Assembly (NCBI GenBank): GCA_028279265.1
Contig: JANQOC010000047.1
Coordinates: 1 to 6,196, forward strand
Reading direction: 5' to 3'
DNA: 6,196 nucleotides
DNA from: Hyphomicrobiales bacterium
GTDB taxonomy: Bacteria > Pseudomonadota > Alphaproteobacteria > Rhizobiales > CAYWUX01
In this document: in pieces, positions 1-5,912 of the stretch
Layout: every line of letters begins with the position of its first letter
How positions within the stretch are numbered: the stretch's first letter is position 1
Notes under the pieces: model-generated
The model's database searches: none
Told to the model about the DNA's origin: nothing
Seen by the model: only the letters and a program-made list of their open reading frames with translations
Position numbers and translations under genes: made by a program

Positions 1-446
1 ACAAGACTTTGTAATCCGCACTTCGGACAGTAATTTTTTACGGATTTTGCTTCATTTATCGCCAGTTCGGAATCGGAGTCCGAAGAAAGAAATCCAATAT
101 CGACCATATGGTCCTGAATGATATCGCCGATCGCCGCGAGCAGGCTGGGAACATACTTGCCCTTGATCCACTGACCGCCGCGGGGATCAAAAATCGCTTT
201 CAACTCCTCGACAACAAAAGACACATCGCCCCCACGCCGGAATACCGCGCTGATCATTCGGGTCAGAGCTACGGTCCATGAATAGTGTTCCAAATTCTTC
301 GAATTGATAAATATCTCAAAGGGGCGGCGCCGTCCGTCCTGGCTTATGTCATTAATCGTAATGTACATGGCGTGGTCCGAGTCCGGCCATTTGAGCTTGT
401 AGGTTTTTCCCGAAAGAGATTCATCCCGCGCCAGGGGAACGGACAT
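1..446 (-). CDS. nrdJb: Class II ribonucleotide reductase, C-terminal part (NrdJb-like, TSCPD-type domain), 3' end cut by window edge
   Basis: The frame is open from ATG 446-444 to the left edge, giving 148 codons. Residues 11-113 match what I recall as the conserved C-terminal region of alphaproteobacterial class II RNRs: TYKLKWPDSDHAMYITINDI (15-34), RPFEIFINSKNLEHY (41-55), ALTRMISAVFRRGGDVSF (60-77), FDPRGGQW (86-93) and KYVPSLLAAIG (97-107). At 140-144 a CPKCG motif begins the cysteine-rich tail that in this family binds zinc or passes reducing equivalents to the active site. By recalled homologues only about 20 residues should be missing beyond the edge. The ATG follows the TAA of the upstream part with no spacer and in the same frame, so translation could be by reinitiation. 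There is no good Shine-Dalgarno, only a weak GGTG about ten bases upstream. In Pseudomonas aeruginosa the equivalent NrdJb is a separate polypeptide needed with NrdJa. A pseudogene fragment or sequencing error cannot be excluded. Confidence 0.85.
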   Translation of the reverse strand, partial: MSVPLARDESLSGKTYKLKWPDSDHAMYITINDISQDGRRRPFEIFINSKNLEHYSWTVALTRMISAVFRRGGDVSFVVEELKAIFDPRGGQWIKGKYVPSLLAAIGDIIQDHMVDIGFLSSDSDSELAINEAKSVKNYCPKCGLQSL

Positions 447-2252
447 TTACACCACGTCACCGGGAACGGAGACTGTGTCTTCCCCCGAGGCACGATCCAT
501 AGATGCTCCAATCTCCGTCAATTCGTCATCTGCCGTATCCGAAGAGTGATCCGAATTTGCTACAAGAACAGATCCCGTAATCTTATTGGGGCGGTAAGTC
601 GTGCAGCCTTTTAGTCCCAACCGATTGGCTTCCATGTAGATCTCTTCGAACTCGGCCATGGAAATGGATTCCGCACAGTTCAGTGTCTTTGAAATGGCAC
701 TATCGACAAAAGGCTGCAGGACAGCCTGCATTTTCAGGTGATCGAGAGGCGACAGGTCGCCCGCTGTAACAAAATAATCCGGCAGGACTTTCGACCCGCC
801 TTTCAATTCTCGGAACAGACGGTAGGCATAATCTTCAACGGTTTGCGTCTCGTTCGATCCATCGGCTTGCAAAACCTGGCGCTGATAGGAGTAGTCGAAT
901 ACGGGCTCTATTCCACTTGAAACATTTCCGGCAAACAAAGAAATTGTTCCCGTCGGTGCGATTGAGGTGACAAGTCCGTTGCGCGCACCTTCGGATTTTA
1001 TGGCAGCGCGAACCTGTTTTGATAAGTTCTTTCCAGCGTTTGTGTTTAGGAAACTGTCGCGCTCGAACAGGGGAAAAGCGCCCTTCTCACCGGCGAGACG
1101 CGAACTCGCCAGCCAGGCCTCCTCCGAAATGATACGCATCCAGCTACGCGCCAATGACCGCGCTTCTTCAGAGCCATAATGTTTCCGACACATAATAAGC
1201 GCGTCCGCCAGTCCGGTGATGCCCAGACCAATTCGTCTCTTGGCAATCGCTTCTTTTTTTTGATTTTTCAGGGGGTAATTTGAAATATCAATGACATTGT
1301 CAAGGAAGCGCACGGCCTTTGATACGGCATTGCGGAGTTGCGTTTCATCAAGACGGGCTTTTTTCGTGAACGCCTCATTTACCAGCCGGGTGAGATTGAT
1401 CGAACCCAGCAGACAGGCCCCATAGGGAGGTAAAGGCTGTTCCCCGCAGGGATTCGTCGCCGAAATCGTTTCGCAGTATGAAAGCGGATTGAGCTTGTTG
1501 ATCTGGTCAATGAAAATCACGCCGGGCTCAGCGTAATCGTAATTGGCTTTCATAATCTTCGCCCAGAGTTCCCGGGCATTGATATGGCGATAGACCTTGC
1601 CGCCAAATTCGAGTGGCCAGTCTGCATTTCGCTTTACGGCTTCCATGAAGGAATCGGTGACCAGAACCGACAAATTGAACATGCGAAGTTTCGCAGGATC
1701 GGACTTGGCTTCTATAAATTCCTCAATGTCAGGATGATCGCATCTGAGTGTGCCCATCATCGCTCCCCGTCGCGTACCCGCTGACAGGATTGTCCGACAC
1801 ATTGAGTCCCAGACATTCATGAAACTCACGGGTCCGGACGCGTCTGAGCCGACTCCTTTGACCGGTGCACCCCTAGGACGCAAAGTCGAGAAGTCGTGGC
1901 CGATACCGCCACCCTGTTGCATGGTCAGGGCCGCTTCCTTGACATGCTCGAATATTGACGAGAGATCATCTTCAATCCGGCCCATAACAAAGCAATTGAA
2001 GAGGGTTACTTTGCGCTCGGTGCCGGCTCCTGCCAAAATGCGACCAGCCGGCAGGAACATCCGGGACGACAGAAGGTCGAAAAATTCTTTCTCCCAAAAT
2101 TTGCGACGCGACTTTTTCTCGGCTCGTGCAACAGCCCGCGACACCCGCCTCCAGCTATCCTGGATGGTTTTGTCCACGGGGGATCCATCCACCTTTTTCA
2201 GGCGGTATTTCATGTCCCAAATGGTGTCTGAAATGTCTGTTCCGATGGTCAT
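447..2252 (-). CDS. nrdJa: Adenosylcobalamin-dependent (class II) ribonucleoside-diphosphate reductase, catalytic part (NrdJa-like)
   Basis: 601 residues. Class II RNR reduces ribonucleotides to deoxyribonucleotides in the cytoplasm, using a thiyl radical generated from coenzyme B12, and needs no oxygen. The barrel is complete. TLFNCFVMG holds Cys87 and GACLLGSINL holds Cys280, the likely redox pair. NPCGE (267-271) holds the finger-loop radical Cys269 with Asn267 and Glu271. The 11-residue spacing from Cys269 to Cys280 equals C408/C419 of the Lactobacillus leichmannii enzyme. Also seen are MQQGGGIG (111-118), RRGAMMGTLRCDHPDIE (161-177), PTGTIS (433-438) and KGCTTYRPN (548-556). No N-terminal ATP cone is visible. 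After SVL (561-563) comes an acidic Ser/Asp-rich linker, then TAA directly followed by ATG of the TSCPD-type domain in the same frame. ATG 2252 is the first possible start after an in-frame TAA at 2282-2280; no clear Shine-Dalgarno precedes it. Function is confident; natural split versus mutation is open. Confidence 0.93.
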   Translation of the reverse strand: MTIGTDISDTIWDMKYRLKKVDGSPVDKTIQDSWRRVSRAVARAEKKSRRKFWEKEFFDLLSSRMFLPAGRILAGAGTERKVTLFNCFVMGRIEDDLSSIFEHVKEAALTMQQGGGIGHDFSTLRPRGAPVKGVGSDASGPVSFMNVWDSMCRTILSAGTRRGAMMGTLRCDHPDIEEFIEAKSDPAKLRMFNLSVLVTDSFMEAVKRNADWPLEFGGKVYRHINARELWAKIMKANYDYAEPGVIFIDQINKLNPLSYCETISATNPCGEQPLPPYGACLLGSINLTRLVNEAFTKKARLDETQLRNAVSKAVRFLDNVIDISNYPLKNQKKEAIAKRRIGLGITGLADALIMCRKHYGSEEARSLARSWMRIISEEAWLASSRLAGEKGAFPLFERDSFLNTNAGKNLSKQVRAAIKSEGARNGLVTSIAPTGTISLFAGNVSSGIEPVFDYSYQRQVLQADGSNETQTVEDYAYRLFRELKGGSKVLPDYFVTAGDLSPLDHLKMQAVLQPFVDSAISKTLNCAESISMAEFEEIYMEANRLGLKGCTTYRPNKITGSVLVANSDHSSDTADDELTEIGASMDRASGEDTVSVPGDVV

Positions 2253-2377
2253 TTGATTTACTGCAAGGCTCTGGTGCGATTAAAGTCTTTGTTCATGGTC
2301 GGCGCGGAGATAAAATGGCGATGAAATTCCCGAATTAAGTATTTCTCAACGGCTCCCTCTCATAAATGTCCCTCTTT

Positions 2378-2392
2378 CAAGGATTATCCTTG
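2378..2392. repeat. Perfect 15-bp inverted repeat upstream of nrdJ (possible operator)
   Basis: CAAGGATTATCCTTG is a perfect palindrome with 7-base arms and a single central base. Three more palindromes follow within 30 bases: GTCGAC (2392-2397), GACCCAGGGTC (2395-2405, 5-base arms) and TTCCGGAA (2413-2420). On either strand no T-tract follows, so a terminator is unlikely. A dimeric regulator site in the nrdJ leader is the simplest reading, but the regulator is unknown and the sequence does not resemble the NrdR box. Confidence 0.35.
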
Positions 2393-2450
2393 TCGACCCA
2401 GGGTCAGAATATTTCCGGAAGTACCCTGTTGATTCGCTAAATGTTCTTGT

Positions 2451-2479
2451 TTTGTACTCAATAAATACAAATATTTCAA
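2451..2479 (-). promoter_or_regulatory. Candidate sigma70-type promoter for nrdJ
   Basis: On the minus strand TTGAAA (2479-2474) is followed after 17 bases by TACAAA (2456-2451). The -35 hexamer is good and the -10 is mediocre. Transcription would start near 2444 and give a leader of roughly 190 bases that contains the palindrome cluster. The call is only a consensus match in AT-rich DNA, where chance matches are common. Confidence 0.25.
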
Positions 2480-2538
2480 GTGCAAATGTCGCTATTGAAT
2501 GATCTTTCATGAGGTAGATGGAAGTTTAATAAAAGATA

Positions 2539-3282
2539 TCAATGGGATAATGCAGTATTCTTTGCAATTAAGGTTTCTTCCAGCAGATTGTCGGTTGCTG
2601 TTTCAATGGAATCCTGAAGCTTTATTTTGAACTGTTTGCGATCCATTCCCGGGGGAATGGCCGGCAGAAACTCCACCACTATTGTTCCCGGCTTTCTGAG
2701 CCAACTCCGGCGCGGCCAAAAGAGGCCCGAATTCAGGGCGATGGGCACACATGGCACATCAAGCGCGTGATAAATCATCGATATCCCTGATTTGTAGTCG
2801 GGAGGCGCGTTGGGCGCGCGTCTGGTTCCTTCGGGAAAGATGACGATTTCCCGACCCTGAGCGACCCTGTTTCGGGCTTCCCTGACAAGATGGCGCAAGG
2901 CCGATGGACCTGTTTCACGTTTGACTCCGATCATTTCGAATTTCCGTGAAAACCATCCATGGAAAGGGATCCAGAACAGTTCCGCCTTCATGACCATCGC
3001 CGGATCTCGAAAAAGAGGAATGAGCGCAAAAGTTTCCCAGGCGGATTGGTGCTTGCTCGCCGCCAGATAGGCACCGTCCGGAATGTTTTCTTTCCCGCGG
3101 ACTTCAAGATGCAGTCCGACAACCTGTTTGAGCAGCCAGAGGCAGGTCAGGGCATGGGTCCGCAGTCCGGCCATGGCCCAGCTTCGGGGACCGAGGAGCA
3201 GGGGGGAGCCGACGACCACAAACAAAGCCGTCGCCAGGTAAAACAGGAGATTAAACAATGTTGATCTTAGGATGAGGGACAT
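2539..3282 (-). CDS. plsC: 1-acyl-sn-glycerol-3-phosphate acyltransferase (PlsC/LPLAT family)
   Basis: 247 residues. The family transfers an acyl chain to the sn-2 position of lysophosphatidic acid to make phosphatidic acid, the membrane phospholipid precursor, at the inner face of the cytoplasmic membrane. An N-terminal hydrophobic segment (about 7-31) anchors the protein. Block I is SKHQSAWET with His78 and Glu83, an H-x4-E form of the usual H-x4-D catalytic pair, which I recall from other alphaproteobacterial members. Block III is FPEGTR (149-154), which binds the substrate phosphate, and block IV is VPIALNSG (179-186). Length is normal for the family. The start is 21 bases after the stop of the DUF218 gene, on the same strand, so the two are probably co-transcribed in the ftsEX cluster. 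The Shine-Dalgarno is weak. It could act on another lysolipid or on an ornithine-type lipid intermediate, but the cluster favours a housekeeping PlsC. Confidence 0.9.
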   Translation of the reverse strand: MSLILRSTLFNLLFYLATALFVVVGSPLLLGPRSWAMAGLRTHALTCLWLLKQVVGLHLEVRGKENIPDGAYLAASKHQSAWETFALIPLFRDPAMVMKAELFWIPFHGWFSRKFEMIGVKRETGPSALRHLVREARNRVAQGREIVIFPEGTRRAPNAPPDYKSGISMIYHALDVPCVPIALNSGLFWPRRSWLRKPGTIVVEFLPAIPPGMDRKQFKIKLQDSIETATDNLLEETLIAKNTALSH

Positions 3283-3303
3283 GCTGACTATCTGATCCGC
3301 AAT

Positions 3304-3957
3304 TCAAAAGGATTTCTGGTCAGCGGAAGCCGGCACGGCAGAGATAGGCTGAACGCTACCTGAAATCCGGGTCATCGCCAGTCGGGCAACGGCGGGTATA
3401 AATTTCAAATACTCGGTCAGCACCAAACGGGCCGTACCCGGGTAAGCCCACCAGGCATCGATATGAAAATTGGAAGGTGTCACCGGATAGGGAATGAGCT
3501 CCACATTCGGAAGGGCGCGGCGCAACTCAACCATACTTCGCGGCATGTGATAACTCGATGTTACAATAATCAGCGACTGGAACTTGTGATCCTCTGTCCA
3601 TTTGCGTGTCGCAACCGCATTGCCGATCGTGTTGGCGGCAATCTTGTCGATATCGACACAGCATTCGAACAGTGCTCCATAGTTGGGAATAATCGTTTTC
3701 AAATTCTTCGTGGTCGTGGTCGGGTTGACACCGGTAATCAGCATGCGTTTGCCGCTGCCAACGGCCAACAGTTTCAGCGCTTCCTGAATACGGGACTGGC
3801 CGCCCGTAAGGGCGACAATGCCGTCCGCCTTGTCGTTCTGAACGAAACCCGAATCGCTGATAGCATTGACGAAGAAAAACAATCCCAGGCAAAACAGGAA
3901 CAGGGTCAGAATGCAGACTCCCAAAAGTGTTCGAATTGTTCGGCCAATCTTGCGCAT
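3304..3957 (-). CDS. DUF218 (YdcF/ElyC/SanA-like) membrane-anchored protein
   Basis: 217 residues. One N-terminal membrane helix (about 10-33) is followed by a DUF218 domain, expected to face the periplasm. Family signatures are ADGIVALTGGQSRIQEAL (44-61), RMLITG (71-76), ANTIGNAVATRKW (108-120) and IIVTSSYHMPRS (130-141). Vicinal cysteines lie at 99-100. The molecular activity of DUF218 proteins is not firmly settled. E. coli ElyC and SanA affect envelope integrity and the use of the undecaprenyl lipid carrier, so an envelope role is likely here. The gene lies between ftsX (102-bp gap) and plsC (21-bp gap) on the same strand, an order I recall from several alphaproteobacteria. ATG 3957 places the membrane helix normally; the Shine-Dalgarno is poor. 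The exact substrate is unknown, so no gene symbol is given. Confidence 0.85.
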   Translation of the reverse strand: MRKIGRTIRTLLGVCILTLFLFCLGLFFFVNAISDSGFVQNDKADGIVALTGGQSRIQEALKLLAVGSGKRMLITGVNPTTTTKNLKTIIPNYGALFECCVDIDKIAANTIGNAVATRKWTEDHKFQSLIIVTSSYHMPRSMVELRRALPNVELIPYPVTPSNFHIDAWWAYPGTARLVLTEYLKFIPAVARLAMTRISGSVQPISAVPASADQKSF

Positions 3958-4023
3958 TTTTCTGATGTACTTGCTACCGTAAACGCGATTCCCATATCGA
4001 CTGAAAATATCAGCATACCGATA

Positions 4024-4039
4024 TTTCTGCTATCAGAAA
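4024..4039. repeat. Small AT-rich stem-loop between ftsX and the DUF218 gene
   Basis: TTTCTG and CAGAAA form a perfect 6-bp stem around a 4-base loop, about 20 bases after the ftsX stop. No T-tract follows on the minus strand, so it is not a convincing intrinsic terminator. It could slow 3' decay of the ftsEX message or be chance. The rest of the 102-bp gap shows nothing I can name. Confidence 0.25.
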
Positions 4040-4059
4040 CAGCATGTCCGATCTTCATT

Positions 4060-5040
4060 CTATTGGCGACTGTTGAGAATTCGATATACGCCGTATCGCG
4101 ATGTTATCATGCACAGTGCCGCGATGATGATAACGACGATGGCCAGCAATATGTAGCCCGGCGGATCCAGGGAAGCGTTGCCGATGAGGCGGCGAATTTC
4201 CGCGGCTGTTACAACATTACCCCCGACAAGTCTGATAAGGGCCGGAAGCAGGATGAAAATAATCGTTGCAAACAGGGCACCGGTCAGGCCCGCGCGAATT
4301 CCGAGGGCCAGGAAGTGTTTTTCAAATTCCCGGGCGATAAAGGTATCCGTGGCACCGACAAAATGAAGCACTTCGACAATTTCACGGTTGGACGTTAAGG
4401 CGCTTTTTGTCGCGGACACAATGATGGCCGTCGTCGCGGCGCCCATCAGGATCAGCACCGCGATCCCACCGAGGCCGAGAGACCGGGTCACGGTCTGGAT
4501 CTGTGCCTGCCAGAAGCGATGGTCATCCAATGTCACGCCCTGGAAACTATCTTCGATATTGCGCGCCAGGACCGCCATATCCGGGGGAGCTCTTCGGTCT
4601 ATTTGCAGGGCAATCAATCGTGGAACCGGCAAGACGCTCAAGGCCTCGGTCTGCCCCAGCCAGGGCTCCAGGAGTTCGGCCGAATCCCTTTCGCTTAAAG
4701 GTTTGACCGAGCTGATCCCCGGCTGCTTGGCGAGATAAAGTGCAACCTGCCCCAGCCGTTTTTCCGTGTCCGTGTTTTCGATGGGTTGAATTTGAACAGT
4801 GACTTCGCTGGCGATGTCGGCGAACCAGGCCGCGGCGGACTGGTTCAGCAGATATACAAACCCGGCGGTCAGACAGCTTAGAAAGCACATAATAGCGACC
4901 ACGACCGTCAGTGAACGGCCGGTAACGGAACTTGCGGGAACGATAGGCGCTGAGGCCCGTGTCTGGCGGGCAGGCGCATAAAACTCCGTCATCTTTATTT
5001 CAGAGCCGTGACTTTCCAACAGGCGGTCATCGGTTGCCAT
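4060..5040 (-). CDS. ftsX: Cell division protein FtsX (ABC transporter permease-like)
   Basis: About 326 residues from ATG 5040-5038, or 330 from an upstream TTG at 5052-5050 that would overlap ftsE by 8 bases. I prefer the ATG, which lies 4 bases after the ftsE stop with GGA about eight bases upstream. Numbered from the TTG: cytoplasmic tail, membrane helix 1 (about 47-69), a periplasmic domain of about 120 residues, helix 2 (194-216), the conserved stretch NREIVEVLHFVGATDTFIAREF (222-243) typical of FtsX/MacB-type permeases, helix 3 (249-270) and helix 4 (299-320). Four helices and a large loop after helix 1 fit FtsX. With FtsE it links ATP hydrolysis at the division site to activation of periplasmic peptidoglycan hydrolases through EnvC-like or NlpC/P60-like partners. 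No hydrolase gene is visible here. The N-terminal tail before helix 1 is rather long and polar, as in many alphaproteobacterial FtsX. Confidence 0.92.
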   Translation of the reverse strand: MATDDRLLESHGSEIKMTEFYAPARQTRASAPIVPASSVTGRSLTVVVAIMCFLSCLTAGFVYLLNQSAAAWFADIASEVTVQIQPIENTDTEKRLGQVALYLAKQPGISSVKPLSERDSAELLEPWLGQTEALSVLPVPRLIALQIDRRAPPDMAVLARNIEDSFQGVTLDDHRFWQAQIQTVTRSLGLGGIAVLILMGAATTAIIVSATKSALTSNREIVEVLHFVGATDTFIAREFEKHFLALGIRAGLTGALFATIIFILLPALIRLVGGNVVTAAEIRRLIGNASLDPPGYILLAIVVIIIAALCMITSRYGVYRILNSRQ

Positions 5041-5044
5041 TTTG

Positions 5045-5704
5045 CTATCCAATTACTTCTACGGTTCCGTCATGCAACTCAAGACGGGGAGCCTTGAATT
5101 GTTTCATCAATTGATGATCGTGGGTGGCGATAATGACTGAAGTCCCGAGTCTATTGAGTTCGATAAACAGTCTGAGTAGACGCCTGGCCATTTGCGGATC
5201 GACGTTCCCCGTCGGTTCATCGGCGAGCAGAAGTTCCGGTTTGCCGATAACGGCCCGGGCGATGGCGGCGCGTTGTTTCTCTCCGCCCGACAGAACGGGA
5301 GGGAAACCGTACATTCGGTCCCCAAGCCCCACCCATTGCAACAGATCGGTGACGTCTTCCTTGTAATTCGAAACCCGCTTGCCGATTACGCGGAGGGGAA
5401 GGGCCACATTTTCCCAAGTTGTAAGGTGATCCAAAAGCCTGAAGTCCTGAAAAACAATACCAATTCTCCGACGAAGCTGCGCTCTGCGACTGGCGGAAAC
5501 ATTGGTCGCATTCTGGCCAAACAGATGAATATCACCGTCCGTGGGTTGCAGCGACATAAACAGCATACGCAATAATGTCGTTTTGCCCGATCCGGAGGGG
5601 CCGGTCAGAAAATGAAAAGATCCGGGTTTGATATGCAAACTGATGTTGCTCAGAACTTCCGGACCCTGTCCGTAGTGAAGACCTACATTTTCCAGTCGGA
5701 TCAA
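5045..5704 (-). CDS. ftsE: Cell division ATP-binding protein FtsE
   Basis: 219 residues, the normal FtsE length. It is the cytoplasmic ATPase of the FtsEX complex, recruited to the FtsZ ring. All ABC motifs are intact: Walker A GPSGSGKT (35-42), Q-loop Gln86 in IVFQDFRLLD, signature LSGGEKQR (138-145), Walker B LLLADEPTG (158-166) with Asp162 and Glu163, and H-loop His195 in ATHDH. The PGSFHFLTGPSG run before and within Walker A, and the following ftsX, separate it from LolD- or MacB-type ATPases. The start is TTG 5704-5702: an AAGGGAG ribosome site sits 8 bases upstream, an in-frame TGA lies two codons upstream, and MIRLENVGLHYG matches the usual FtsE N-terminus. It is the first gene of the minus-strand envelope cluster and is divergent from the zinc-ribbon gene. 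Confidence 0.96.
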   Translation of the reverse strand: MIRLENVGLHYGQGPEVLSNISLHIKPGSFHFLTGPSGSGKTTLLRMLFMSLQPTDGDIHLFGQNATNVSASRRAQLRRRIGIVFQDFRLLDHLTTWENVALPLRVIGKRVSNYKEDVTDLLQWVGLGDRMYGFPPVLSGGEKQRAAIARAVIGKPELLLADEPTGNVDPQMARRLLRLFIELNRLGTSVIIATHDHQLMKQFKAPRLELHDGTVEVIG

Positions 5705-5712
5705 GAATCAAA

Positions 5713-5719
5713 CTCCCTT
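5713..5719 (-). promoter_or_regulatory. Shine-Dalgarno site that fixes the ftsE TTG start
   Basis: On the minus strand AAGGGAG lies 8 bases before TTG 5704. It is the strongest ribosome site in the window. There is no ATG or GTG nearby in frame and TGA precedes the TTG by one codon, so it decides a non-ATG start. Confidence 0.75.
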
Positions 5720-5816
5720 ATGCAGGCGTTATACCGCCAGAATCAAGTTCCCCGATTTCAAGATAAAATCCTGATTATCAATAGATTTCGACAATTACGA
5801 GACTAATTATTCGAAT

Positions 5817-5846
5817 TTGAGAACAATTGCGTTATGAGTATATAAT
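5817..5846 (+). promoter_or_regulatory. Sigma70-type promoter for the zinc-ribbon gene
   Basis: TTGAGA (5817-5822) and a perfect TATAAT (5841-5846) are separated by 18 bases. Transcription would begin near 5853, leaving a leader of about 60 bases before the ATG at 5913. Position, orientation and the perfect -10 box make it the best promoter call in the window. Confidence 0.55.
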
Positions 5847-5898
5847 ATCCCCCGCGACTCAAATCACTTTTAGCTCTTGTGTGCCAATTTCTTAATGC

Positions 5899-5903
5899 AG
5901 GGA
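5899..5903 (+). promoter_or_regulatory. Ribosome binding site of the zinc-ribbon gene
   Basis: AGGGA lies 9 bases before ATG 5913. An earlier ATG at 5895 opens a frame that stops after five codons at the TGA just before 5913, so 5913 is the real start. Confidence 0.55.
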
Positions 5904-5912
5904 TTTTACTGA

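Larger units (their letters stand above)
2253..2538 (-). other. Intergenic region between plsC and nrdJ (nrdJ leader)
   Basis: This 286-bp region is more AT-rich than its neighbours and has no supportable protein gene. On the minus strand it should carry the plsC 3' end and the nrdJ promoter and leader. I see a candidate promoter (2451-2479), a cluster of short palindromes (2378-2420) and one GANTC site (2431-2435). I found no stem followed by a T-tract that would mark a terminator after plsC, so readthrough into nrdJ remains possible. I looked for a B12-box (cobalamin riboswitch) and an NrdR box, both plausible for a class II RNR, and recognised neither. A 12-codon frame (2296-2258) ends five bases before nrdJ but has no ribosome binding site. 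Confidence 0.5.
5705..5912. other. Divergent intergenic region between ftsE and the zinc-ribbon gene
   Basis: This 208-bp AT-rich region must drive ftsE leftward and the zinc-ribbon gene rightward. A good plus-strand promoter is visible (5817-5846). On the minus strand no hexamer pair with normal spacing stands out for ftsE. Three GANTC sites (5705-5709, 5740-5744, 5856-5860), the target of CcrM methylation in alphaproteobacteria, lie here. An 8-bp palindrome ATTCGAAT (5809-5816) directly precedes the -35 box, and a short GGCG/CGCC inverted repeat sits just upstream of the ftsE ribosome site. No CtrA-type TTAA-N7-TTAA site was found. Confidence 0.5.

Noticed and set aside
1750..2256. A 168-codon plus-strand open frame
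   Set aside because: It is antisense to the conserved N-terminal part of nrdJ, with no motif and no ribosome site.
2258..2296. A 12-codon frame (MNKDFNRTRALQ) ending five bases before nrdJ, considered as a leader peptide
   Set aside because: No ribosome site, no run of regulatory codons and no attenuator-like stems; a frame this short is expected by chance.
2253..2538. Cobalamin riboswitch or NrdR box upstream of the B12-dependent reductase
   Set aside because: Both strands were read for the B12-box core and for the NrdR palindrome and neither was seen. A covariance-model scan would be decisive.
4024..4039. Intrinsic terminator after ftsX
   Set aside because: The 6-bp stem is AT-rich and is not followed by a T-tract on the minus strand.
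3463..4398. A 311-codon plus-strand open frame spanning ftsX, the gap and the DUF218 gene
   Set aside because: It lies antisense to two well-supported genes, has no recognisable domain, and its composition (Asn/Gln/Arg-rich, scattered Cys) fits a shadow frame.
5192..5575. A 127-codon plus-strand open frame
   Set aside because: It is antisense to the ABC core of ftsE, so it is a by-product of that coding sequence.
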